Source: Anaerolineales bacterium (GTDB lineage: Bacteria > Chloroflexota > Anaerolineae > Anaerolineales > UBA6663). From it: a DNA stretch of 64,000 nt. This document shows positions 51,878 through 59,621 of this stretch, in pieces. Numbering within the stretch: the stretch's first letter is position 1; every line of letters starts with the position of its first letter. The notes below the pieces were generated by a model that saw only the letters and a list, made by a program, of their open reading frames with translations, ran no database searches and had not been told where the DNA came from. Both the position numbers and the translations under genes were made by a program. The stretch covers positions 48,448 through 112,447 of the forward strand of contig JADZEK010000024.1 in NCBI GenBank assembly GCA_020850595.1, read 5' to 3'.

Positions 51878-52564
51878 TCAGTCACCATACGGCCGGTCGA
51901 GGCCGAGCAGGACGCGCAGGCCGGTGGCAATGGCGCCGAGGGCCACGCCCAGCAGCAAGCCGCGCGCGCCGGCGGTGGCGGGCATTTGGGTGGCGGTGCG
52001 CAGCAGGTCGCGCAGGGTCGCGCCGCCGATCACGGCGGGGCCTTCGAGGCCGGCGGGCCAGGGCGCGAGCACCAGCAGGGCCAGGACGACGGTGAGGATG
52101 AAGATGACGCTGGTGACGGCCGGGCGGGTGCGCAGCAGGCGGTAGGCGGCAAAGACCAGGAAGAAGGCAATCAGCCCGGCGAGGGCTGCGCCGCCCGCGC
52201 CGACGAGGTAGGTGAGCAGCCACTGGTTGGCGGCGTTGGCGGCGCCGTGGCCCCAGCCAATATACGGGGCCAGCAGGTTGACCAGGATGACCAGCGCGAA
52301 GCCGAGCAGGACGAACAGGCTGTAGAACCAACCCGGGCGCTGATTGACGAACTTGCGGCCGTGGACGATGAGCAGGTTGAGGGCGCCGGCCAGCACGGCC
52401 CAGGCGGTGAGCAGGCTGACGACGGCCAGCAGCAGGGTGCGCGCCGGGAGCAGCCCGGCCAGCGGGCCGGTGCTGCTAACCGGCAGGAAATAGCCCAGCA
52501 GCGTGACCAGGCCGGCCGCCATGGCGATGACTGTGGCGAGGAGGTTGAAGAAACGCAGGCGCAC
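51878..52564 (-). CDS. Polytopic membrane protein of the MutL operon
   Basis: This 228-residue protein has seven or so membrane helices (NLLATVIAMAAGLVTLLGYF, TLLLAVVSLLTAWAVLAGAL, GWFYSLFVLLGFALVILVNL, LAGLIAFFLVFAAYRLLR). Charged residues cluster in the loops and no transporter signature is seen. It starts 27 bp after the stop of the 250-residue gene upstream and ends 13 bp before the zinc-ribbon repeat gene. I do not recognise it; it probably forms part of the same membrane assembly. Confidence 0.68.
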   Translation of the reverse strand: MRLRFFNLLATVIAMAAGLVTLLGYFLPVSSTGPLAGLLPARTLLLAVVSLLTAWAVLAGALNLLIVHGRKFVNQRPGWFYSLFVLLGFALVILVNLLAPYIGWGHGAANAANQWLLTYLVGAGGAALAGLIAFFLVFAAYRLLRTRPAVTSVIFILTVVLALLVLAPWPAGLEGPAVIGGATLRDLLRTATQMPATAGARGLLLGVALGAIATGLRVLLGLDRPYGD

Positions 52565-52591
52565 GATGTCGGTCTCGCCGCGGGCTGCCGG

Positions 52592-53344
52592 TTAGAACAG
52601 CCCCAAGGTCTTAGCCAGCACGCCCAGGAGAATGGCGGCTCCGATGAGCAGCCGCATCACGTCTTGGGCCGCCAGGCTGCCGAGATGTTCGGGGCGGCCA
52701 CCCACGTAGGCCCCCCCGGCGAACAAGTCTTCTCCGATGACGGGATGGTCGGCGGCGGCAAAGAGCGCGGCCTGCGCCGTGAGGTTGTCGGAGCCGGCCA
52801 GCGTGGTGACGCCGACGCGGCGGCCGCCCTCGGTGAGCAAGACCGCCTCGGTGCCCACCGCGCCGAGCAGCAGCGCGCCGGCCACGGCCTCGTCGCGGGG
52901 AAGGATGGTCTGCGCCGCACCGTAGGCCGTGGGCGTTTGCCCGACGACCTGGGCGGCTTCCGGCTCATAGCGGGCCAGGGCGTTTTGGCGCGCATAGACG
53001 TTGCGGAGCACATCCTGGGCCAGCAGCATAGCCGTGCCGTCGGAGGTGGTGACGATGGGCGGGCGGTCGCTCATGGCAGCGGCGGCGGAAACCTGGTCGA
53101 GGACGACCAGGCCGGCCACCATGGCGGCGGTGTCGGTGTCGCCAATGGCGCCGGTGCCGAGGGAGAAGTGGAGGCGCTTGCCGGTCTCGACGGCGGTGCC
53201 GACGGTGGCGGGCAGGCTTTGGTAGGCGGCGATGCGGCGCAGCACGCGCGGGCGCGCTCCCTTGCGGCCGGCCCAGAACGTCAGGCCGAGGAGCAGCAGC
53301 ATGAAGGCGAGCAGGGTGATCAGCCCCCACAGTTGGGTGGTCAT
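52592..53344 (-). CDS. Membrane protein with central soluble domain (DUF6754-like)
   Basis: This 250-residue protein has a membrane helix at each end (LWGLITLLAFMLLLLGLTFW and VMRLLIGAAILLGVLAKTLG) around a soluble domain of about 190 residues. That domain reads AVETGKRLHFSLGTGAIGDT, then TTSDGTAMLLAQDVLRNVYA and GEDLFAGGAYVGGRPEHLGS. The pattern reminds me of DUF6754, an uncharacterised domain, but I cannot verify this. Its ATG overlaps the stop of the first gene of the unit as ATGA, so translation is coupled. No enzyme motif is evident. Confidence 0.72.
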   Translation of the reverse strand: MTTQLWGLITLLAFMLLLLGLTFWAGRKGARPRVLRRIAAYQSLPATVGTAVETGKRLHFSLGTGAIGDTDTAAMVAGLVVLDQVSAAAAMSDRPPIVTTSDGTAMLLAQDVLRNVYARQNALARYEPEAAQVVGQTPTAYGAAQTILPRDEAVAGALLLGAVGTEAVLLTEGGRRVGVTTLAGSDNLTAQAALFAAADHPVIGEDLFAGGAYVGGRPEHLGSLAAQDVMRLLIGAAILLGVLAKTLGLF

Positions 53345-53616
53345 GCTGGTCCGGCTCCTGCGGTTTCGGGGGCGGTGAGCGCCGCCGCCAGCGTTTGGGC
53401 CGCGGCCGGGTCTTCGAGCACGGCGGCCAGTTGGTGCAGGCCGGCGCCGTCGTCAAAGACGCTCAGGACCGGCGCGGCGGCGTAGAGCGCCTGCGCCCCC
53501 CAGAAAGCGAGCGGGCCGCCGTGGGTGAGGAGCACCGCGACCGGCCCCCCGACCCCCCAGCGGCGCAGCCTGCGCGCCACCTGCTGCACGGCTGATTCTT
53601 TCGATTCCGCGAACAT
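53341..53616 (-). CDS. Small cytoplasmic protein, first gene of the MutL operon
   Basis: I start at ATG 53616 because TATACT lies exactly 8 nt upstream and no ribosome site intervenes, giving 91 residues. The protein reads MFAESKESAVQQVARRLRRW, then AVLLTHGGPLAFWGAQALYA and an Ala-rich helical tail. The middle looks like a small alpha/beta fold. Its stop overlaps the next ATG as ATGA. I do not recognise a family. As first gene it marks the promoter of the whole unit. Confidence 0.65.
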   Translation of the reverse strand: MFAESKESAVQQVARRLRRWGVGGPVAVLLTHGGPLAFWGAQALYAAAPVLSVFDDGAGLHQLAAVLEDPAAAQTLAAALTAPETAGAGPA

Positions 53617-53624
53617 TAAGGGCG

Positions 53625-53630
53625 AGTATA
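53625..53630 (-). promoter_or_regulatory. -10 box of the seven-gene MutL unit (leaderless)
   Basis: The minus strand reads TATACT here, 8 nt before ATG 53616, the same geometry as at 17704 and 27750. All six later genes of the unit follow within 27 bp of each other or overlap. Confidence 0.55.
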
Positions 53631-53748
53631 GCACAATGAGATTCGCACGCATAGCAACCAGTCGTACCTGTGGCTGCCGTGCAAGGGTCGTGCCAACATG
53701 TATGGGATAGGACACGCCCAGCCGGGCGCGCCGGCGGGCGCGTTAGTT

Positions 53749-54513
53749 TTAGGTTGGGGCGTGGGCCGGTTGGGCGGTGGCCTGGCTGTGGTTGCCGCCG
53801 GTGTTCTTGGCGGCGTAAAGCGCTTCGTCAGCGCGCTGGAGCAGACTGTCGAGGCTCTGGGCGGCGGCGGTGTTCGGGTCGTAGAGCGCGATGCCCGCGG
53901 AGAAGGTGACGCGCAAGGGCCGCCCGCGAATGCTGAGTGTGGTATCGGCCCGCTTGTGGCGCAGGCGCTCCACGATCTCCTGGGCCTGCGGCAGGCGGGT
54001 GGCGGGGAGCAGGATGGTGGACTCGTCGCCGCCGTAGCGGGCGAACGGGTCACTGGCGCGCAGCCCAGCGCGGCACAGGGTGCTCAGCCGCCGCAGCGCT
54101 TCGTCGCCGACCAGGTGGCCATAGGTGTCATTGATGTGCTTGAAGCGGTCGAGGTCGAGGAGCACCAGGGCCAGGGTCTCGCCGTGGCGACGGGCGCGGG
54201 CCAGTTCGTGCTCAGCCAGATCGAGGAAGTGCCGGCGGTTGTGGGCCTGGGTCAGGTCATCGGTCGTGGAGAGCAGGCGCAGTTGGTCTTCGGCTTTCTG
54301 CAGCTGGTCGAGCAGGCGCAACTCAAACAAGCCAAACAGCGAGGCAATGATAGCCGGGACCAGGATGGCGATGAATAGGCCGATGGCGCCCAGTCCGCCG
54401 CCGAACAGGTGAGCGATGAGGGTCGTCAGGGCCACCGAAATCACCACCGCGGTCACGCTCAGCATGAGGATGGTGGGCCACAAGCCATAACGCCGCAGCA
54501 GGTGGCGAAGCAT
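53749..54513 (-). CDS. Membrane diguanylate cyclase with GGDES variant motif
   Basis: This 254-residue protein has two membrane helices in its first 65 residues, a short coiled coil (LLDQLQKAEDQLRLL) and a GGDEF domain (TTDDLTQAHNRRHFLDLAEH, VLLDLDRFKHINDTYGHLVG). The active-site motif reads YGGDEST, so the usual Phe is Ser while Gly-Gly-Asp-Glu is kept. The inhibitory I-site RASD lies five residues before it. It should make c-di-GMP from two GTP, perhaps less efficiently. A TATAAT box lies near 54567-54572 on the minus strand. It is separate from the MutL unit. Confidence 0.9.
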   Translation of the reverse strand: MLRHLLRRYGLWPTILMLSVTAVVISVALTTLIAHLFGGGLGAIGLFIAILVPAIIASLFGLFELRLLDQLQKAEDQLRLLSTTDDLTQAHNRRHFLDLAEHELARARRHGETLALVLLDLDRFKHINDTYGHLVGDEALRRLSTLCRAGLRASDPFARYGGDESTILLPATRLPQAQEIVERLRHKRADTTLSIRGRPLRVTFSAGIALYDPNTAAAQSLDSLLQRADEALYAAKNTGGNHSQATAQPAHAPT

Positions 54514-54621
54514 CGGTTGGAATCACTCCCACCGGGCGGGCGCGAGCGCAAGTGCGTGGGCATTATAGTACGGGCCAGCGGGCGGCACGGGAATGCAACG
54601 GGGGGCAGCCGCCTTCTGCGT

Positions 54622-54627
54622 TATAAT
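54622..54627 (+). promoter_or_regulatory. -10 box of tRNA-Gly
   Basis: TATAAT lies 31 bp before the 5' end of the tRNA, leaving a short leader with AAAAAGGCC. Confidence 0.5.
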
Positions 54628-54658
54628 GTCTTCAAGGCCTCAAAAAGGCCGTAAAAAC

Positions 54659-54730
54659 GCGGGTGTCGCCAAGTGGTAAGGCAGCAGCCTTCCAAGCTGC
54701 TATGCGCGGGTTCGAATCCCGCCACCCGCT
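54659..54730 (+). tRNA. tRNA-Gly (anticodon TCC)
   Basis: This 72-nt gene folds into a cloverleaf. The acceptor strands are GCGGGTG (54659-54665) and CACCCGC (54723-54729) with discriminator T, usual for glycine tRNAs. The anticodon arm GCAGCCTTCCAAGCTGC has TCC in the loop, and the T-arm carries GGTTCGAATCC. CCA is not encoded. A tyrosine recombinase gene begins about 200 bp downstream, so its 3' end is a candidate attachment site. I found no second copy of the 3' end in the window. Confidence 0.95.
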
Positions 54731-54753
54731 CTGTACGTAGCATCCTTTCCGCG

Positions 54754-54798
54754 TGACGGCTAGTTTCCTTGCAAAGTGCGCAAGGCTGCTAGCCGTCA
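54754..54798. terminator. Long hairpin downstream of tRNA-Gly
   Basis: TGACGGCTAG (54754-54763) pairs with CTAGCCGTCA (54789-54798), and inside it CCTTGC pairs with GCAAGG. Together they form a two-part stem followed by TTTGCGTTT. It may terminate the tRNA transcript or mark the island border. Confidence 0.6.
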
Positions 54799-54936
54799 TT
54801 TGCGTTTATGGGTAGCAGCTCCGCCAACAACCTGTGGATAGCAGCTTTTCTTAAGGCCGTTCGGCGGGGAATGGCCGGGAACAGCCTGGTATCACCCGGG
54901 AATCGACACGGACTGGCGACTGGAGGTATACCACTC

Positions 54937-56079
54937 ATGAACGGCAAACTCGGGAAGAAGATGGCGAAGATACCGGTTGACACGATCGTGCAGGAATATC
55001 TCAACGACATGCAGTTGCGGAACCTGTCGCCGCGCACCATCAAGCTTTACCGGCACACCCTGACGCGGCTGCTGGATTACTTCCGGCCCGGCGGGGACCC
55101 GGAGGCAAGAATCCCCCTGGCAAAGTTCACCCCGGAGGCTGTGCGCGCCTACGTCACCGAGCGCATGTCTCAGGACAAGGTGTATGAGGGCCACCCGCTG
55201 CGGCCCACCGAAGCGCGCCCGCTGTCAAAGGCCACGCTTCACCAGCAGATTCGGATCTTCCGGTCTTTCGGCACCTGGCTGGCCGAGAACCAGTTCCCCA
55301 ATCCGTTCAAGGACCTGAAACTGCCTAAGCTGCCGAAGACCCTGATTGACATCCTGAGCGACGATGAGATCAAGACCCTATTCTCGATGTACAACCCGAA
55401 CACCCACTTTGGCGCGCGCTGGCAGGCGATCTTGGGATTCTTCCTCGATACGGGGGTGCGCGTCGGCGAGTTGGCAGGGCTGAGAGTCGAGGACATTGAC
55501 CTGCAGAACTTCCGGGCCAAGGTGATGGGCAAGGGCGCTAAGGAGCGCTATGTCCTGTTTGGCAATCGCACGCACCGGCTACTCACGCGTTACTTCGCGA
55601 TCTTCCGGGGCGAGAGCCCGTCCCCGAATGTGTTTCTGACGATGGAGGGAGAAGCCCTGGAGCTCAAAGCGGTGCAGAACATCGTCTCCAACGCACGCCG
55701 CAAGTCGGGGATCGCACGCCTGCACTGTCACCTGCTGCGGCACACTTTCGCGACAACGTTCCTTCTGAGCGGCGGTAACGCCTTCGAGTTGCAAGCGCTG
55801 CTGGGGCACGAGTCGTTGGAGATGACGCGGCGTTACACGCACCTTGCGCAGCAACTTGCCAAGGCGGGCGGCAGCGCGTTGGAGCATCGCCGGCCGTCTC
55901 CCCTGGACACTCTTGAAAAGAAGGGTGTCCGGCTCGGAGTGCCGGCGGGCCGAGGCAGTCGCCAGCGAGGCCAGTCCGGCCGCTTCGAGGCCGTGCCCCG
56001 CGCTGTCATGCCGGCAGGGGGCCGGCGCGGTTCGCCGAGGCCTGCCGAGCCCATCGATGCGCGGTTTGAGAGTGAATAG
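54937..56079 (+). CDS. XerC/D-type tyrosine recombinase, island-associated
   Basis: I start at ATG 54937 after TGGAGG, giving 380 residues. The N-terminal SAM-like domain (YLNDMQLRNLSPRTIKLYRH) is followed by a catalytic domain with all six residues of the family: Arg in DTGVRVGELAGL, Lys in MGKGAKERYV, His-x-x-Arg in HLLRHTFATTF, His in LLGHESLEMT and Tyr in RRYTHLAQ. It cuts and rejoins DNA at a specific site. The C-terminal 60 residues are extra, basic and Pro/Gly-rich. Its place 200 bp from tRNA-Gly suggests that it integrated an element there. Confidence 0.92.
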   Translation: MNGKLGKKMAKIPVDTIVQEYLNDMQLRNLSPRTIKLYRHTLTRLLDYFRPGGDPEARIPLAKFTPEAVRAYVTERMSQDKVYEGHPLRPTEARPLSKATLHQQIRIFRSFGTWLAENQFPNPFKDLKLPKLPKTLIDILSDDEIKTLFSMYNPNTHFGARWQAILGFFLDTGVRVGELAGLRVEDIDLQNFRAKVMGKGAKERYVLFGNRTHRLLTRYFAIFRGESPSPNVFLTMEGEALELKAVQNIVSNARRKSGIARLHCHLLRHTFATTFLLSGGNAFELQALLGHESLEMTRRYTHLAQQLAKAGGSALEHRRPSPLDTLEKKGVRLGVPAGRGSRQRGQSGRFEAVPRAVMPAGGRRGSPRPAEPIDARFESE

Positions 56080-56095
56080 CGGGGGCTGAAACTGC

Positions 56096-56986
56096 TCAGG
56101 AAAAGTAGTGCTTGACGCGCCAAGCGCAGACTTCCGCCAGTAAAGGCCGCTTAAGCTCTTCGTAGGTGGTTGCCAGACGATAGGAAAATCGGCGTGCGAC
56201 TTGGTGGTCAGTCCAGTGATACCAATATCCCTCGCGCAGGTAGTACAGCGCTGCCGCGGGATGGCCCTGAGCCATGGCGTGGTCGGCCTCGTGCAGGTAG
56301 GAATCGGCTTTAGCGTATGGAGCGATTGGTTCAATTGGGAGAGCAGCAAACCTATCGCTTGGTGCCAGAACACCAGCACCATCGGATGTCGGCACATACG
56401 CCCAGTCGGGCGGAACAGAGGGTTCAACAGGCCGCGCATAGTCGTCTATCCCTTGCCGCTTCTTGGTTCGATCCACGGCTGGCCGCAAACCCAGCATCTG
56501 ACTAAGGCGTTCCAGTTCCTGCCGTTGCCATTCGTCCTGCTCTGCCTCAACGGTATCGCCGATGATGTTTTCCAGAGCTTCGGCTGTGGATTGGCCAACA
56601 AGTGTGATGCCCGCTCGATCCATTGGGGCAAACTGAGCGATAGGATAGTCGGCAGATTCTATCTCAGGCGCATGAAGCACATACCCATAATGAACACCGT
56701 CCACGCCGAGAGAAGCGATGGGGAACAGTTCAGGCGGCGTTTGCTGGTAGCGGGCGTTGGCGCCGTCGAGCATCAGGTGGGTGAGCCGTTCGAACATTTC
56801 AAAGACCTTGCGTGCATCACCGCGACTGAATTCATACAGACCCGAGATCATTGCGGCGAAGGCCCGTGGTACCGGGAAGCCAAAGGTAAAGGCTATTCCT
56901 TTGTAGTCGGTGAAGTTGTAGGGCTTGAGGCGCATAGCCGTCGGCATCTTCATAATTGTGGAATACAGCCGCAATCTAAACGACAT
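56096..56986 (-). CDS. Uncharacterised island protein
   Basis: This 296-residue protein is soluble and has lower GC than the flanking chromosome. Residues of about 85-140 (PIASLGVDGVHYGYVLHAPE, QFAPMDRAGITLVGQSTAEA) vaguely recall SMI1/KNR4 immunity folds, but I cannot establish that. The C-terminus is helical with many aromatic residues (ALYYLREGYWYHWTDHQVAR, CAWRVKHYFS), TPR-like in feel. ATG 56986 is the chosen start, though ATG codons 12 and 18 residues later are possible. It is convergent with the recombinase gene, 16 bp apart. Function is unknown. Confidence 0.6.
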   Translation of the reverse strand: MSFRLRLYSTIMKMPTAMRLKPYNFTDYKGIAFTFGFPVPRAFAAMISGLYEFSRGDARKVFEMFERLTHLMLDGANARYQQTPPELFPIASLGVDGVHYGYVLHAPEIESADYPIAQFAPMDRAGITLVGQSTAEALENIIGDTVEAEQDEWQRQELERLSQMLGLRPAVDRTKKRQGIDDYARPVEPSVPPDWAYVPTSDGAGVLAPSDRFAALPIEPIAPYAKADSYLHEADHAMAQGHPAAALYYLREGYWYHWTDHQVARRFSYRLATTYEELKRPLLAEVCAWRVKHYFS

Positions 56987-57074
56987 GATAGCATGGTGAT
57001 GCTGGCAGCGAGCTCACTATCCCAGCAAGGGCAAGAGCCGATGGCGGACGAAATCGGTATGGTGTGGCGAGGGG

Positions 57075-57131
57075 TTGACTTGCCATGAAAGCTATGTTAC
57101 AAAATGTCGGTATATATTAATATATGCCGAC
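57075..57131 (+). promoter_or_regulatory. Promoter and 26-bp palindrome at the AbiEi start
   Basis: TTGACT (57075) and TACAAA lie 17 bp apart. GTCGGTATATA and TATATGCCGAC form an inverted repeat with one mismatch at 57106-57131, covering the expected transcription start and the ATG at 57124. AbiEi antitoxins bind inverted repeats in their own promoter, so this is a candidate operator. Confidence 0.6.
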
Positions 57132-57828
57132 GATACGTAACGATCCGTCCACTAACGGAAATGGCTCAAAGCCAATCCGCCAAATCCTGGCCCTGGCTCG
57201 CAAGCAGGGCATTCTGCGGGCGCGCGATCTGGCGGCAGTCGGCATCCCCCGCGAGTATCTTACCCGCCTGGTCGAACGGGGAGAACTGGAGCGGATCGCG
57301 CGTGGGCTTTACCGGCTGGCAGAGGCTGATGTCAGCGAGCACCACACTCTGGCGCAAGTGGCCAAACGCGTGCCTAAGGCCGTCATCTGCCTGCTCTCCG
57401 CGCTGCGTTTCCATGACCTGGGCACCCAGGCGCCGGCCGAGGTCTGGATTGCGATTGATCCGAAGGCACGCCGGCCAGCGGTCGAGGACCTGCCGATCCG
57501 TATCGTCCGCTTCTCAGGGCGAGCCCTGAAAGCCGGGACTAAAGACCACACCATCGAAGGAGTTGCCGTGAGGGTGACCACGCCAGCCAAGACCGTGGCG
57601 GACTGTTTCAAGTACCGCCATAAGCTTGGGCTCGACGTGGCGCTGGAAGCGCTACGGGACGGCTGGCGAAAGCGCCGCTTCAACCTGGATGAGCTGTGGG
57701 AGATGGCGCGAATCTGCCGGGTGGCGAACGTGATGCGTCCCTATATCGAGAGCATCGTATGCCGAGCGCACACCCAAAGATCTGGCGGCTTCAGTGCGCC
57801 AGCGGTTGCTCAACTGGAGCCGGCGTGA
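57124..57828 (+). CDS. AbiEi-type antitoxin / regulator (type IV toxin-antitoxin), orphan
   Basis: This 234-residue protein has the AbiEi layout. A winged-helix N-terminus (ILALARKQGILRARDLAAVG, PREYLTRLVERGELERIARG, LYRL) is followed by the C-terminal antitoxin domain (VICLLSALRFHDLGTQAPAE, VWIAIDPKARRP, VRVTTPAKTVADCFKYRHKL). AbiEi represses its own operon and neutralises the nucleotidyltransferase toxin AbiEii, usually encoded right after it. Here the partner is reduced to a remnant that overlaps the 3' end of this gene. The last 20 residues may be altered by that overlap. It may now act only as a regulator. Confidence 0.85.
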   Translation: MPTIRNDPSTNGNGSKPIRQILALARKQGILRARDLAAVGIPREYLTRLVERGELERIARGLYRLAEADVSEHHTLAQVAKRVPKAVICLLSALRFHDLGTQAPAEVWIAIDPKARRPAVEDLPIRIVRFSGRALKAGTKDHTIEGVAVRVTTPAKTVADCFKYRHKLGLDVALEALRDGWRKRRFNLDELWEMARICRVANVMRPYIESIVCRAHTQRSGGFSAPAVAQLEPA

Positions 57829-57910
57829 ACAACTGGACTTCCAGATGGCTGACCGGTGGGACCGGCATTATCGCCCCGCCCGTGGCCCTGGCCGAGGTCA
57901 TCCGGCATAA
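57776..57910 (+). pseudogene. Remnant of an AbiEii-type toxin gene
   Basis: In the frame shifted relative to AbiEi, the DNA reads LAASVRQRLLNW, SRREQ and LDFQ, the characteristic N-terminus of AbiEii-family nucleotidyltransferase toxins. The frame then loses resemblance (MADRWDRHY onward) and stops at 57908. No ATG precedes it and none of the nucleotidyltransferase core (GSxxT/S and DxD) is present. The toxin was therefore deleted or recombined away. This rests on family pattern recognition of about 23 residues. Confidence 0.6.
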
Positions 57911-57974
57911 TCATGAGGAAACGCGGTATGATGACAACGAATCTGTTGGACGAAGAGGAATTCAATAGCCCGGA

Positions 57975-59621
57975 ATGACCGTCACGATCGAACAGCTTGA
58001 GGCCTGGATGCAGGCGGCAGAAGACGAGCACCTAGAGTTCAAAGAAGCAAAATCCAATTTCCACTTTGAAGCTCTGGTGAAGTATTGCGTAGCCCTGGCC
58101 AACGAAGGCGGCGGAAGGCTGATCCTCGGGGTTACGGACCGGCGTCCACGTCGAGTCGTAGGCAGTAATGCATTTGAAAACCTGGAACGAACCAAAGCCG
58201 GTCTCGTCGAACGTCTGCACATGCGGGTCGAGGCCGAAGCGTTGGCTCATCGCGACGGCCGGGTCCTGGTATTCGACATACCCGCGCATCCGCTAGGGAT
58301 GCCGATCCAGTACGAAGGCGCTTATTGGATGCGAGCGGGCGAGGACCTGGCGCCAATGACCCCGGACAGGCTCAAACGCCTCTTCGGCGAGGAGACGGCG
58401 GACTTTTCGGCGCAGCTTTGCCCGGGCGCCACCATGGCAGATCTGGACGTCACGGCGATGCAAGCCTTCCAGACGCTGTGGGAACGGCGTTCAGGCCGGG
58501 CACGGCCGCAAGGCGTTTCGGCGGTCGAACTCTTGGAGGACGCTGAACTGGCAACCGAGGCCGGCATCACTTACGCGGCGCTGATCCTCTTCGGCACGGC
58601 GCAGGCCTTGAGCAAGCACCTGGCTCAGGCGGAAGTGGTCTTCGAGTACCGCTCCAGCGAGGCATCGGGGCCGGCCCAACAGCGCGAGGAGTATCGGCGC
58701 GGCTTCTTCTCCTTTCAAGATGAGTTGTGGCAGAAGATTGATCTGCGAAACGAGCGTCAGCACTTTCAGCAGGGTTTCTTGATGCGGGAGGTGCCAACGT
58801 TCAATGAAGTCGTGATTCGGGAGGCGCTCCTGAACGCCGTCAGCCATCGCGACTATCGCCTGAGCGGTTCGGTGTTTGTGCGCCAATATGGCCGGCGCAT
58901 CGAAATCGTCAGTCCGGGCGGCTTCCCGCCGGGCATCACGCCGGAGAACATCCTGGTGCGGCAAGTTCCGCGGAACAGGCGCATCGCCGAGGCGTTTGGG
59001 AAGTGCGGACTGGTGGAGCGCTCCGGCCAGGGCATGAACCGGATGTTTGAGGAGTGCATCAAGGAAAGCAAGGCCATCCCGGATTTCAGCGGCTCGGACG
59101 ACTATCAGGTTTCGGTCACGCTGCACGGTGAAGTTCAGGATCCGCGCTTTGTGCAGTTCATGGAGCGGATCGGGCAAGAGCAGTTGGCGGACTTTACCAC
59201 CGACGACTTCTTAGTCATTGACCTGATTCACCGCGAACAGCCGATCCCGGAGCGGCTTAAGGTCCGCTTGCCCGCGTTGGTAGAGCGCGGCATAATTGAA
59301 ATGATTGGGCGGGGGCGCGGCTCACGCAGCATCCTTTCGCGTCGTTTCTACGACTTCATAGGACAGAAGGGCGTCTACACCCGCCAGCGGGGCCTGGATC
59401 GGGAGACCAACAAAGCCCTCCTCGTGACGCATATTGAACGGCATTCTCACGTGGGTAGCCAATTGAGTGAGCTGCGGCAGGTGTTGCCAGCGCTTTCATA
59501 TCCACAAGTTCAGCGCCTTTTGCGTGAATTGCGGGAAGAAGGAAAGATTCTGGCGATTGGACATACCAAGAGCGCCCGCTGGTACCCATCTCAGAGAAGA
59601 AAGCGGATTAAAGCGAAGTAG
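57975..59621 (+). CDS. AlbA_2 (Schlafen-type) domain protein with RecG-like HATPase region
   Basis: This 548-residue protein begins with an AlbA_2 domain (EHLEFKEAKSNFHFEALVKY, VALANEGGGRLILGV, residues of about 15-55). A long middle section leads to a HATPase_c_4-type region (FNEVVIREALLNAVSHRDYR, GRRIEIVSPGGFPPGITPEN, LVERSGQGMNRMFEE), then winged helices at the C-terminus (LSELRQVLPALSYPQVQRLL). Such proteins are called putative transcriptional regulators or RecG-like helicases in annotation, and they recur in defence islands. Enzymatic activity is unproven. It follows the AbiEi remnant in the same direction. A 270-bp gap after it holds no gene that I can see. Confidence 0.85.
   Translation: MTVTIEQLEAWMQAAEDEHLEFKEAKSNFHFEALVKYCVALANEGGGRLILGVTDRRPRRVVGSNAFENLERTKAGLVERLHMRVEAEALAHRDGRVLVFDIPAHPLGMPIQYEGAYWMRAGEDLAPMTPDRLKRLFGEETADFSAQLCPGATMADLDVTAMQAFQTLWERRSGRARPQGVSAVELLEDAELATEAGITYAALILFGTAQALSKHLAQAEVVFEYRSSEASGPAQQREEYRRGFFSFQDELWQKIDLRNERQHFQQGFLMREVPTFNEVVIREALLNAVSHRDYRLSGSVFVRQYGRRIEIVSPGGFPPGITPENILVRQVPRNRRIAEAFGKCGLVERSGQGMNRMFEECIKESKAIPDFSGSDDYQVSVTLHGEVQDPRFVQFMERIGQEQLADFTTDDFLVIDLIHREQPIPERLKVRLPALVERGIIEMIGRGRGSRSILSRRFYDFIGQKGVYTRQRGLDRETNKALLVTHIERHSHVGSQLSELRQVLPALSYPQVQRLLRELREEGKILAIGHTKSARWYPSQRRKRIKAK

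Noticed and set aside
51407..53485. 692-codon plus-strand frame over three membrane genes
   Set aside because: It is Gln/Gly/Ala-rich without motifs, whereas the minus strand gives overlapping, coupled genes with membrane helices.
54659..54730. tRNA 3' end as a proven attachment site
   Set aside because: No second copy of the 3' end was found in the window, so only the candidate status is reported.
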